DNA of 13,996 nt from Aphodovivens avicola (GCA_018712515.1 DVGW01000040.1:1-13996); one strand, 5' to 3'; shown: positions 1 to 6,132, numbered from the stretch's first letter. Notes: generated from the letters alone by a model not told the origin. Numbers and translations are program-made.

Positions 1-34
1 GCGCCGCAAGGCCCCTTTTCGTGTTCGCAGGCCG

Positions 35-562
35 TCAGGCGCCGGCGGCGATGTCGCGCTCCATCCTCAGAAGCGCGCCTTTCAGCTCCGCGGATTTGCC
101 CGTGCCGAGCGGTTTGCCGTTGGCGTCGACCACGCGGTGGGCGGGGATCAGGATGGCGAGCGGGTTCTTGCGCACGGCGGCGCCGACCGCGCGGAATCCT
201 CCCGCGTTGCCGAGGGAGTCGGCGATCTGGGCGCAGGTGCGCGTCTGGCCGAACGGGATCCGGGCGACCGCGCGCCACACCTCCTTCTGGAACGCGCTGC
301 CGCGCGGGGCCAGCTCCAGGTCGAACGTGCGGCGCTTCCCGGCGAGGTACTCCTGGATCTGCGTTGCGGCGCGGCCGGCAGCTTCGCTTGGGCCCTTCGC
401 GCCGTCGAAGGGGACGTCCCCGAGCGCGACGTCGGTGATGGCGTCGCCGTCCGCCCTGATGGTGAGGGGGCCGTGGGGGGTCAGATAGGGGTAGAACAGG
501 CCGCCCGGACGGGCTGCGCGGCGCGGGGCCGCGGCGGGGGCGGGATGCGAAGGCGCGGTCAT
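35..562 (-). CDS. Alkyltransferase-like (MGMT/Ogt-family) protein with the active-site Cys replaced by Ala
   Basis: 175 residues. The C-terminal half is a clear O6-alkylguanine-DNA alkyltransferase domain: FQKEVWRAVARIPFG at 91-105, RAVG at 124-127 with the arginine finger Arg124, KNP at 132-134, and an active-site block IPAHRVV at 139-145. In true methyltransferases this block is PCHRV and the cysteine takes up the alkyl group; here codon 141 is GCC (Ala). The position usually held by the base-flipping tyrosine appears to be Cys110 (TCAQIA). Alkyltransferase-like (ATL) proteins lack the cysteine, bind alkylated guanine and flag it for nucleotide excision repair, so a damage-sensing role is more likely than direct repair (inference). 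Unlike short ATLs it keeps an N-terminal region (about 20-85). The ATG at 562 is preceded by an AGGAAGAAGG ribosome binding site. It diverges from rpe and stands alone in this window. Confidence 0.85.
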   Translation of the reverse strand: MTAPSHPAPAAAPRRAARPGGLFYPYLTPHGPLTIRADGDAITDVALGDVPFDGAKGPSEAAGRAATQIQEYLAGKRRTFDLELAPRGSAFQKEVWRAVARIPFGQTRTCAQIADSLGNAGGFRAVGAAVRKNPLAILIPAHRVVDANGKPLGTGKSAELKGALLRMERDIAAGA

Positions 563-591
563 GGAAACCTTCTTCCTGTCGGCTTTCCGCC

Positions 592-618
592 ATTATACGC
601 CAGGGCGTGCGCTAGAAT
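592..618. promoter_or_regulatory. Divergent promoter region between the alkyltransferase-like gene and rpe
   Basis: The 94-bp gap between the two divergent genes holds a perfect TATAAT on the minus strand (complement of 592-597), suited to the leftward gene. On the plus strand TAGAAT at 613-618 is suited to rpe. Neither has a convincing TTGACA-like -35 at 16-18 bp, so these are box-level calls. The two sets of elements overlap, so RNA polymerase binding in the two directions might compete. Confidence 0.4.
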
Positions 619-656
619 GGGGCACGTGAACCGAATGCGACGATAGGAGGACGTGC

Positions 657-1355
657 ATGTTCGAGCAGGTGAGGATCGCCCCGTCGATCCTGTCCGCGGA
701 TTTCATGGCGATGGGCGCCGACATCGCCCTCATCGAGGAGGCGGGCGCGGGGTTCGTGCACGTCGATGTCATGGACGGGCATTTCGTCCCCAACCTGTCG
801 ATGGGCGTGCCGCTGGTCAAGCAGCTCGCGAAGGCGACCGGCCTGCCGCTCGACGTCCACCTCATGGTCTCCAACCCGCTCGACCAGATCCCCTGGTTCG
901 CCGACGCCGGGGCGGATTCGCTCACCGTCCACGCCGAGGTGCTCTACGGCGACGCCCTGGCACGCGCCGTGGAGATGATCCACGCGGCGGGATGCAAGGC
1001 GGCGGTGAGCCTCAAGCCGAAGACCCCCGTCGAGACGCTCGCGCCGGTGATCGCCGATCTGGACATGGTGCTGATCATGAGCGTCGAGCCCGGCTTCTCG
1101 GGGCGGAGCTACATCGAGGGCAGCGAGGAGCGCGTCGCCCAGGTCGTGCGCATGGCGCGCGAGGCGGGCGCATCGCCGTTGATCCAGGTCGACGGTGGCA
1201 TCGGCATCGCCACGGCCCCCCGCGTCGCGGCGGCGGGCGCTGATGTGCTCGTGTGCGGCAACGCGGTGTTCGCGGCGGAGGATCCCGCGGCGGCGCTCGT
1301 CGCCGTGCGGGACGCGGCGGAGAAGGCGCGCGCGGCCGCGCTCGGCGGCAACTAG
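657..1355 (+). CDS. rpe: Ribulose-phosphate 3-epimerase
   Basis: 232 residues, the usual full length for a TIM-barrel epimerase that interconverts D-ribulose 5-phosphate and D-xylulose 5-phosphate in the cytosolic pentose phosphate pathway. Family signatures are complete and in order: APSILSADF (8-16), VHVDVMDGHFVPN (34-46), DVHLMV (66-71), MSVEPGFSG (141-149) and QVDGGI (177-182). The expected metal ligands are present as His35, Asp37, His68 and Asp179, with Asp37 and Asp179 also the acid/base pair of the family. The start ATG is supported by AGGAGG at 645-650, six bases upstream. It is the first gene of a same-strand series, with 13 bases to the next gene. Confidence 0.97.
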   Translation: MFEQVRIAPSILSADFMAMGADIALIEEAGAGFVHVDVMDGHFVPNLSMGVPLVKQLAKATGLPLDVHLMVSNPLDQIPWFADAGADSLTVHAEVLYGDALARAVEMIHAAGCKAAVSLKPKTPVETLAPVIADLDMVLIMSVEPGFSGRSYIEGSEERVAQVVRMAREAGASPLIQVDGGIGIATAPRVAAAGADVLVCGNAVFAAEDPAAALVAVRDAAEKARAAALGGN

Positions 1356-1368
1356 CGGGGCGCATCGC

Positions 1369-2571
1369 ATGTCGTTCGATTCCCGATCCTACGTCTACCT
1401 GGACTGGGCGGCGACCGCGCCGCTGTGCCCGGAGGCCGCCGAGGCCATGAGGCCCTATCTGGAGCCCGGCGCCGCCAACCTGGCGCTCGGGACCAACCCC
1501 AACTCGCTCCACAGCCCCGGGCGGGCCGCGTTCTCCGCGCTGGAGGCATCGCGCTCGGCCATCGCCCGCGCGCTGCGGGCGCATCGCCCCGACGAGGTCG
1601 TCTTCACCTCGGGCGCCACCGAGGCGGACAACGCCGCGCTCATCAGCATCGCGCATGCGGTGCGCGATGCCCGCCACGCCCGCGCCGAGGAGGTGCGCGT
1701 CGTCGTGTCAGCCGTCGAGCACGACGCGGTGCTCGCGCCGGCGCGCCGGCTCGAGGCGGAGGGGTTCGACGTCGTGCGGATCGATCCCGACCGCGAGGGG
1801 TTCGTCCGTCCCGAGGCGCTCAGCGAGGCGCTCGGGACCGACGGCCATGCGGCGCTCGTCTCCGTCCAGGCGGCCAACAGCGAGGTCGGCAGCATCCAGC
1901 CGGTCGCCGAGCTCGCGCGCGCCGCGCACGACGCCGGCGCGCTCTTCCACACCGACGCGGTGCAGGCGCTCGGCAAGTGCCCGGTCGACCTGAAGGCGTG
2001 GAACGTCGACGCCGCGTCGTTCTCCGCGCACAAGGTGGGCGGCCCCAAGGGTGTGGGCGCGCTGTACCTGAAGACCCGTACGCCGTTCTCGGCGTACTTG
2101 ATGGGCGGAGGCCAGGAGGCCGGGCGCCGCAGCGGCACCCAGAACCCCTGCGGGGCGGCCGGGTTCGCCGCGGCGTGCCAGGCGGCGGTCGGGGTGCTTC
2201 CCGAGGAGATGGCGCGTCTCGCCGCCCTGCGCGATCGGCTCTACCGCGAGCTCGGCGCGATGGAGGGTGTGACGCCGACGGTGGACGTGGCCGAGGGCGA
2301 TGGGCGCTTCCTTCCCAACGTCGTGAACGTTTTGGTGGACGGCCTGGAGAGCCAGACGATGATCCTGCGGCTCGATTCGCTGGGGTTCGGCGTGTCGGGC
2401 GGGTCGGCGTGCTCGTCGCATTCGCTCGAGGCGAGCCACGTGCTACGGGCGATGGGGGTCGACCCCGACGCTGCCCAGGGCGCGCTGCGTATCTCGATGG
2501 GACGCGGGACGACCGAGGCGCACATCGAGGCGTTTTTGGAGGCGGTACCGCGCTGCCTGGAGTGGCGCTAG
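1369..2571 (+). CDS. Cysteine desulfurase (NifS/IscS family, class V aminotransferase fold)
   Basis: 400 residues, PLP-dependent removal of sulfur from L-cysteine to give alanine and an enzyme persulfide for Fe-S clusters or thio-modified tRNA. Visible landmarks are the N-terminal YLDWAATAPLCPEA, SGATEADN (81-88), the PLP-stacking His118 in SAVEHDAV, HTDAVQ (194-199) with Asp196, the Schiff-base lysine Lys222 in SAHKVGGPKG, the RRSGTQN block (253-259), and the catalytic cysteine Cys348 in SGGSACSS. The C-terminal LRISMGRGTTEAHI is also typical. I chose the ATG at 1369, 13 bases after rpe, because family homology begins right there; the upstream in-frame extension lies inside rpe. Its ribosome binding site is weak (GGGG at 1357-1360), suggesting coupling to rpe. 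No scaffold (IscU/SufU) or tRNA-thiolation gene lies next to it, so the sulfur acceptor is unknown. Confidence 0.95.
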   Translation: MSFDSRSYVYLDWAATAPLCPEAAEAMRPYLEPGAANLALGTNPNSLHSPGRAAFSALEASRSAIARALRAHRPDEVVFTSGATEADNAALISIAHAVRDARHARAEEVRVVVSAVEHDAVLAPARRLEAEGFDVVRIDPDREGFVRPEALSEALGTDGHAALVSVQAANSEVGSIQPVAELARAAHDAGALFHTDAVQALGKCPVDLKAWNVDAASFSAHKVGGPKGVGALYLKTRTPFSAYLMGGGQEAGRRSGTQNPCGAAGFAAACQAAVGVLPEEMARLAALRDRLYRELGAMEGVTPTVDVAEGDGRFLPNVVNVLVDGLESQTMILRLDSLGFGVSGGSACSSHSLEASHVLRAMGVDPDAAQGALRISMGRGTTEAHIEAFLEAVPRCLEWR

Positions 2572-2641
2572 GTTTCGGTACGGAAGCGCCGGTCGCGGCG
2601 GCCGGCGTCGGGATGAAGGGCGGATCGGCCGGAAAGGGGCG

Positions 2642-3460
2642 ATGTCGGTGGAGCTTGTCACCTGCCACACGCATACGGTGTACTCGGGCCATGGCGAGGG
2701 ATCGGTCGAGGAGGTGGCGGCCGCGGCCGCTGCGGCGGGCGCGACGACGCTAGCGTTCACCGAGCACTATCCGCTCAGCGCGGCGTGGGATCCTGACCAC
2801 GGCGTGTCGATGTCGCGGGATGAGGAGGCGCGCTACCTCGCCGAGATCGCGGCGGCGCGCGATGCGCATCCGGGGATGGACATCGTGTGCGGATGCGAGG
2901 TCGACTGGCTGGGCGGGCGCGAGGACCGCGTGCTGGACGCCGAGGCGCTCTCGCCCTACGCCTGGGTGCTCGGCTCGGTGCACTACCTCGACGGATGGGC
3001 GTTCGACGACCCGTCGATCGTCGAGTCGTGGTCCGAGCACGGCAGCATCGACGACGTGTGGCGGCGCTACTTCGAGGTGTGGTGCGAGGCGGCGTCGTCT
3101 GACATGCCCTTCGACGCGATGTCGCATCCCGACCTCGTCAAGAAGTTCGGGTTCCGCCCGTCGTTCGACCCGGCGCCGCTGTACCGCCGCGCCGCCGAGG
3201 CGGTGTGCGCGGCCGGCCGCATGATCGAGGTCAACACGTCGGGTGCGTGGTGCCCCTGCGCCGAGATGTATCCGGCGCCGGAACTGCTGCGCGAGTTCTG
3301 CCGGGCGGGCGTCGAGTGCTCGGTCGGCAGCGACGCGCACGCGCCGGGCAATGTCGTTCGTGGAATAGAGGATGCGTACCGCCTGATGCACGAGGCCGGT
3401 TACCGCCACGTGACGGTGCCGACGGCGGACGGCGATCGCCGACGCATCCCCCTGGAATAG
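2642..3460 (+). CDS. PHP-family phosphoesterase, histidinol-phosphatase (HisJ/HisK) type
   Basis: 272 residues, matching the monofunctional PHP-type histidinol-phosphatases. The polymerase-and-histidinol-phosphatase metal site is fully present: His9 and His11 in CHTHTVYSGHG, His17, Glu41-His42 in TEHYPL, Glu86 in GCEVDW, His114 in GSVHY, His162 in SHPDL, and Asp231/His233 in GSDAHAP. These hold a trinuclear metal centre that hydrolyses phosphate monoesters. The family reaction is L-histidinol phosphate to L-histidinol, but no other his gene is nearby, so a different phosphomonoester substrate cannot be excluded. The start follows AAGGGG just upstream of 2642. An ATG at 2612 is out of frame. 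A 70-bp gap separates it from the desulfurase; the next gene begins 17 bases after its stop. Confidence 0.88.
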   Translation: MSVELVTCHTHTVYSGHGEGSVEEVAAAAAAAGATTLAFTEHYPLSAAWDPDHGVSMSRDEEARYLAEIAAARDAHPGMDIVCGCEVDWLGGREDRVLDAEALSPYAWVLGSVHYLDGWAFDDPSIVESWSEHGSIDDVWRRYFEVWCEAASSDMPFDAMSHPDLVKKFGFRPSFDPAPLYRRAAEAVCAAGRMIEVNTSGAWCPCAEMYPAPELLREFCRAGVECSVGSDAHAPGNVVRGIEDAYRLMHEAGYRHVTVPTADGDRRRIPLE

Positions 3461-3477
3461 AAAGCGAGGCAACTCAA

Positions 3478-4362
3478 ATGGCGATCATCATCGAAGACGC
3501 TTTGGCGAAGAGGAACTCGGGCACGCTTTCGAAGCAGGGCAATCCCCTGACGGTGGGCGCGCTGGAGCAGGCGCTTTTGGCGAGCTATCCGGCCGAGGAC
3601 GCCGAGGAATGGGATCGGACGGGCATCACGGTGGGCGATCCGGCCGACCTCGTGCGCGGCGTCGCGGTCGCGCTCGATCCGACGATCGAGGCCGTGCATG
3701 CCGCCGCGGATGCGGGAGCCAACGTGCTCTTGACGCATCATCCGGCCTTCCTCGAACCCATCGGATCGTTTAGGCCCGCGGCGTCGGTTGCGGAGAACCC
3801 CGGCGCGCTCGTGTGGGCGGCGATCAAGGAGGGCGTGAGCCTTATCAACTACCACACGGCGCTCGACGTGAGCGCCGACGCGCAGCAGATGCTGCCCGGC
3901 ATGCTGAGCCTGCGCTTCGTGCGCGTGCTCGAGCCGCTGCCGACCTCGCCCGCGAAGGGCTACGGCCAGGTGTGCGCGGTGGGCGAGTCCGACGGATCGC
4001 TCACGCTCGCCCAGCTCGCGGCGCGCTGCACGTCAGTGTTCGGCCGTCAGCCGCGCGTGTGGGGCGATTTCGCGCGCCCGCTTGAGCGCATCGTCACCTC
4101 GACCGGCTCGGCGGGCGGCCTCGGCCGCGCGTGCCTGAGGGAGCATGTCGACTGTCTGGTCGTCGGCGAGGTGAAGTACCACGAGGCGCTCGCGCTCGCT
4201 GAGGCGGGGCTCGCCATCATCGAGCTAGGCCATGACGTGAGTGAGCTGCCGTTCGCGGCCGTGCTTGCGGCGGCGGCGCGGCGTGTCGGCGTGTCCGAAG
4301 AATCGATCAAGGTGCTAGACCAGGGCGACAATTGGACGCTGCCCGAAACGACCCGCATGTAG
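3478..4362 (+). CDS. Nif3-like dinuclear metal-centre protein (YbgI/YqfO family)
   Basis: 294 residues. The NIF3 fold is recognised from EEWDRTGITVGDP (43-55, equivalent to the usual WDNxGLxVGDP), LLTHHPAFLEPI (84-95) with metal-binding His87/His88, NYHTALDVS (124-132) with His126 and Asp130, and the C-terminal GEVKYHEAL (230-238) and ELGHDVSE (249-256) with His252 and Glu256. These residues form the dinuclear metal site of the hexameric ring. The family is annotated as GTP cyclohydrolase I type 2 and its biological role is unsettled. About 24 residues precede the usual N-terminus; the ATG at 3478 is the only start with a Shine-Dalgarno (GAGG at 3466-3469, eight-base spacing). Pairing with the following zinc-ribbon gene is a conserved neighbourhood in many bacteria. 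Confidence 0.93.
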   Translation: MAIIIEDALAKRNSGTLSKQGNPLTVGALEQALLASYPAEDAEEWDRTGITVGDPADLVRGVAVALDPTIEAVHAAADAGANVLLTHHPAFLEPIGSFRPAASVAENPGALVWAAIKEGVSLINYHTALDVSADAQQMLPGMLSLRFVRVLEPLPTSPAKGYGQVCAVGESDGSLTLAQLAARCTSVFGRQPRVWGDFARPLERIVTSTGSAGGLGRACLREHVDCLVVGEVKYHEALALAEAGLAIIELGHDVSELPFAAVLAAAARRVGVSEESIKVLDQGDNWTLPETTRM

Positions 4363-4391
4363 CGGCGCGACGCCGCCTGAAAGGAGACCGC

Positions 4392-5114
4392 ATGCAAGCG
4401 ACCCCTGAAGACATCTCGAACCTCATCAAGCTGCAGCAGGCTGACATGGCGCTGATCAAGGCGCGCAAGCAGTTCGACGAGCTGCCGCAGCGCGAGCAGA
4501 TCCGCGCTGCCCGCGCCAAGCGCGAGGAGGTGCTCAAGAAGCAGGCCCAAGCAGACGAGTTGAAGCGCAAAGCCGCGGCCGCCCTCAAGAAGCTCGAGGA
4601 CGAGGACGCCTCGCTCGTGGAAAAGCAGCATCAGGTCCAGCACGAGATTGACGAGGCCAAGGGCGACTACCGCAACGTCGAGTCGCGGACCAAGGAGCTA
4701 AACGGCATCGCCAAACGCCGCGGCACGCTGGAAGATGAGCTGGTGGCCAAGGCGGAGGAGCTTGAGAAGATCGAGGGCGTCGTCACCCAGGTGGAGCGCG
4801 CGCTTGCGATCCTGCGAGAGCAGGAGGAGAAGGCGACCGCGTCGTTCCAGAAGGAGGGCGGCGCGCTCAAGGCGGCGCTTGCGAAGCTCGAGGCGGAGCG
4901 TGCGGCGCTCGCGGCGGTGCTCCCGGGGGAGCTTGCCGACGCGTACGAGCGCGCCGCGAAGCACTGCGGCGGCGTGGCGGTGGCGATCCTCAACGAGAAC
5001 GCCTGCGGAGCCTGCCGCGTGCCCATCGATGCGGGACGTCTCGCATCGATCAAGCGCGAGGCGCCGCTTTCGACGTGCCCGCATTGCAAGAGGCTTCTGG
5101 TGGTGGCGGGGTAG
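4392..5114 (+). CDS. Coiled-coil protein with C-terminal C4 zinc ribbon (COG1579 / CT398-FlgZ-like)
   Basis: 240 residues. Positions about 1-175 are a long charged heptad-rich helical hairpin full of Lys, Glu, Ala and Leu. Residues 201-235 form a zinc ribbon with Cys205-x2-Cys208 and Cys229-x2-Cys232. This is the architecture of H. pylori HP0958 (FlgZ) and Chlamydia CT398, studied as partners of RpoN or of flagellar RNA, and of the actinobacterial genes beside Nif3. Its molecular role in actinobacteria is unknown; nucleic-acid or protein scaffolding is a guess. The start at 4392 is set by AAAGGAG at 4379-4385; an in-frame ATG 60 bases upstream lies inside the Nif3 gene and adds sequence unlike the family. 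Last gene of the rpe series, running straight into an inverted repeat (5115) and a terminator. Confidence 0.88.
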   Translation: MQATPEDISNLIKLQQADMALIKARKQFDELPQREQIRAARAKREEVLKKQAQADELKRKAAAALKKLEDEDASLVEKQHQVQHEIDEAKGDYRNVESRTKELNGIAKRRGTLEDELVAKAEELEKIEGVVTQVERALAILREQEEKATASFQKEGGALKAALAKLEAERAALAAVLPGELADAYERAAKHCGGVAVAILNENACGACRVPIDAGRLASIKREAPLSTCPHCKRLLVVAG

Positions 5115-5293
5115 AAGGGGCTTTTTCGTGTCCCTCCGGCGGATAGCTCCCGGAGGGGCGCGTGCTCAGACAGGTGCTCGCCTTGACGAACGCGATCTAC
5201 GATCGCGTTAAACGGCTGCGCATACTGCGCGCGAGCCCCTCCGGGAGCTATCCGCCTGCATTTCCGAACGAGATAAACCGGAAAAAGCCCCTT
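5115..5293. repeat. Nested inverted-repeat element after the zinc-ribbon gene
   Basis: Three nested dyads share one axis region. The outer arms are 13 bp, AAGGGGCTTTTTC at 5115-5127 and its exact complement at 5281-5293. The middle arms are 21 bp and perfect, 5138-5158 against 5236-5256, and pairing continues inward to about 5169/5225 with two mismatches and one wobble. The innermost is a 9-bp hairpin, AACGCGATC at 5189-5197 and GATCGCGTT at 5201-5209. The left middle arm can instead fold on itself (5132-5139 with 5150-5157), and the right outer arm is also the left half of the terminator at 5283-5315, so mutually exclusive folds exist. It could be a small non-autonomous element with terminal inverted repeats, a palindromic genomic repeat, or a structured 3' end or small RNA. 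No clear target-site duplication was found. Confidence 0.75.
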
Positions 5294-5315
5294 GTTCGAT
5301 GAACGAGGGGCTTTT
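5283..5315. terminator. Bidirectional Rho-independent terminator between the rpe series and rpmB
   Basis: A 15-bp stem with one G-U pair (5283-5297 with 5301-5315) and a three-base loop. The stem is GC-rich in its middle and flanked by A-tracts on the left and T-tracts on the right, so both strands present a hairpin followed by a U-run (the minus strand has the longer run, five U). It sits between the convergent ends of the zinc-ribbon gene and rpmB, where a shared terminator is expected. Confidence 0.85.
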
Positions 5316-5359
5316 GGTTGGGGCTCGCTTTGGGGCGGGCCCTGTTTTGGTGCGGGTGG

Positions 5360-5551
5360 TTACGCGCGGGTGACCTTGCCGGCCTTCATGCAGCTCGTGC
5401 AGACGTTGGCCTTGCGGACATGGCCCTTCTCGTCGCGAATCGTGATCTTCTGCACGTTCGGACGGAACATGCGGTTGGTCACGCGATGAGAGTGGCTGAT
5501 GCTACGGCCCGCAGAGGGCGCCTTACCGCAAACTTCGCAAATCTTCGACAT
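5360..5551 (-). CDS. rpmB: 50S ribosomal protein L28
   Basis: 63 residues, beginning MSKICEVCGKAP and continuing through GRSISHSHRVTNRMFRPN (15-32) and IRDEKGHVRKANVCTSCMKAG, the standard bacterial L28 sequence. Two CxxC pairs (Cys5/Cys8 and Cys51/Cys54) mark the zinc-binding four-cysteine form. The longer open frame that extends to 5725 is upstream non-coding sequence: homology starts exactly at the ATG at 5551, preceded by GGAGTGAG on the minus strand. It is a single-gene unit, oriented against the rpe series, with its own promoter about 80-105 bases upstream and the shared terminator 45 bases past its stop. Confidence 0.97.
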   Translation of the reverse strand: MSKICEVCGKAPSAGRSISHSHRVTNRMFRPNVQKITIRDEKGHVRKANVCTSCMKAGKVTRA

Positions 5552-5627
5552 AGTTCTCACTCCATCATGCTCGGTTCGATCCCGCATCTGCGCATGCAAG
5601 ATCGTTTGATGACAAAAAAGCCTATCT

Positions 5628-5657
5628 ACTATAGCACAAGCGCACGTGTTGCCACAA
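5628..5657 (-). promoter_or_regulatory. Probable rpmB promoter
   Basis: On the minus strand a TATAGT -10 box (complement of 5628-5633) lies 18 bases downstream of a TTGTGG -35 box (complement of 5652-5657). Transcription would start near 5621, giving a leader of about 70 bases before the rpmB ATG. The spacing and location fit a housekeeping sigma-70-type promoter; the -35 match is only moderate. Confidence 0.55.
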
Positions 5658-5861
5658 GTATTTTTCACAGAGAGAATCGCCATCCATGGAAGGTGGCGTT
5701 GCATGCGCCGGTTGGGCTTGATCATGCGGTCGCGGCTATGGGTTTAGGCGGGTCCGATACCGATGTGTTTGGCGTTGAGGGTGCGCCTGATGCAGGAACG
5801 GCGCGCTTTGTCGACGCTGCAGATTGGTGTGGGATAGGGGGAAAGCGATAGGGCGATCGTG
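5658..5861. other. Non-coding stretch between the rpmB promoter and the invertible segment; no gene recognised
   Basis: About 200 bases without a supportable gene. Short open frames cross it in several frames, but none has a ribosome binding site, a recognisable motif or sensible boundaries; two minus-strand frames even run through the inverted repeat at 5862-5880. Its composition is coding-like in GC content, so it could be a decayed gene or recombination debris at the edge of a variable locus, but I recognise no protein family in any frame. Confidence 0.5.
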
Positions 5862-5880
5862 CCAAAAGGTACACGTTTTG
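5862..5880 (+). repeat. Left 19-bp inverted repeat (IR-L) of a putative invertible promoter
   Basis: The sequence CCAAAAGGTACACGTTTTG is repeated as its exact reverse complement at 6034-6052. The site itself has the layout of a recombinase core site: A/T-rich inverted arms CAAAA and TTTTG around an asymmetric eight-base centre GGTACACG. The centre gives the site a direction; the two copies match 19/19 when one is inverted but only 15/19 as direct copies. Confidence 0.8.
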
Positions 5881-6004
5881 GGGCGGCACCTCAGATGCAT
5901 GCCTCTGGCAACAATTGGCAAACGAAACTGGTTTCGCAGTTGCATTACAGAGATTTTGCATTGTGAAGAAGCGGTTTTCTACGGTTCACCGCTTGATGGA
6001 TGTG

Positions 6005-6010
6005 TATAAT
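6005..6010 (+). promoter_or_regulatory. -10 box of the polysaccharide operon promoter (ON orientation)
   Basis: A perfect TATAAT, predicted to start transcription near 6017 and give a leader of about 116 bases before the first gene. There is no good -35 at the expected distance (5981-5988 reads ACGGTTCA), so the promoter may need an activator. It is the only consensus -10 in the 5658-6132 region and lies inside the segment bounded by the 19-bp inverted repeats. Confidence 0.6.
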
Positions 6011-6033
6011 GATGGGGTTGTTAACGATTGTGT

Positions 6034-6052
6034 CAAAACGTGTACCTTTTGG
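6034..6052 (-). repeat. Right 19-bp inverted repeat (IR-R) of a putative invertible promoter
   Basis: CAAAACGTGTACCTTTTGG, the exact reverse complement of the copy at 5862-5880, 153 bases away. It lies about 24 bases downstream of the TATAAT box, so in the present orientation it would be transcribed as part of the 5' leader of the polysaccharide operon. Neither copy overlaps a gene. Confidence 0.8.
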
Positions 6053-6083
6053 TTGACGTTGCTTGAAGCGTGGGCGCGAGTCT

Positions 6084-6128
6084 GATCGGCGCTTGAGCGA
6101 TCCGACCCGAAGGTGCGGAAAGGGTCGG
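6084..6128 (+). promoter_or_regulatory. Hairpins in the operon leader, possible antiterminator-recruiting RNA and translation control
   Basis: Two hairpins follow each other in the predicted leader. The first pairs GATCG (6084-6088) with CGATC (6098-6102). The second pairs CCGACCC (6102-6108) with GGGTCGG (6122-6128) around a 13-base loop; they share base 6102, so they compete at one position. No U-run follows, so the second is not an intrinsic terminator. It includes the GGAAAGGG ribosome binding site (6117-6124) of the LoaP-like gene, half in the loop and half in the stem. LoaP proteins are known to bind a leader RNA hairpin when they load on RNA polymerase; this hairpin is the obvious candidate here (inference). 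Confidence 0.5.
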
Positions 6129-6132
6129 GGTA

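Larger units (their letters stand above)
5862..6052. promoter_or_regulatory. Putative invertible (phase-variable) promoter segment of the polysaccharide operon
   Basis: A 191-bp unit made of the two 19-bp perfect inverted repeats and 153 bp between them. The inner segment holds one strong -10 box, near its right end and pointing right towards the LoaP-like gene; I found no comparable promoter facing the other way. Site-specific inversion between the repeats would turn this promoter away from the operon. Repeat length, spacing, position and target all match known capsule invertons of gut bacteria. No recombinase gene is in the window, so it would act in trans. A small dyad inside (CGAAAC at 5923-5928 with GTTTCG at 5931-5936) may be a regulator site. 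The alternative is a pair of operators bound by a looping repressor. Confidence 0.62.

Noticed and set aside
1..34. Possible terminator fragment (GGCCCCTTTTCG) at the window start
   Set aside because: Only one arm could be present and the partner would lie outside the window.
5162..5302. A 46-codon frame with a GTG start and nearby GGAGGGG inside the nested-repeat element (reads ...ALTNAIYDRVKRLRILRASPSG...)
   Set aside because: It lies almost entirely within the inverted-repeat arms and the terminator, the SD is only three bases from the GTG and is part of a repeat arm, and no family is recognised. It could still be a remnant of a decayed gene, but this cannot be supported.
5923..5936. Short dyad CGAAAC-TG-GTTTCG inside the invertible segment
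   Set aside because: Six-base arms are weak evidence for an operator on their own; noted within the segment's annotation but not called as a separate site.
5722..5961. Minus-strand frames of 69-79 codons upstream of rpmB
   Set aside because: They run through the left 19-bp repeat and into the putative invertible segment, have no ribosome binding site and match no family I know.
6034..6052. Interpreting the two 19-bp repeats as operators for a looping repressor instead of recombination sites
   Set aside because: Possible, because each site is nearly palindromic, but the exact inverted orientation, the asymmetric centre and the enclosed single promoter upstream of a glycan operon fit inversion better. 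Kept as the main alternative.
6102..6128. Intrinsic terminator in the operon leader
   Set aside because: The GC-rich stem is not followed by a U-run and the next gene starts five bases later.
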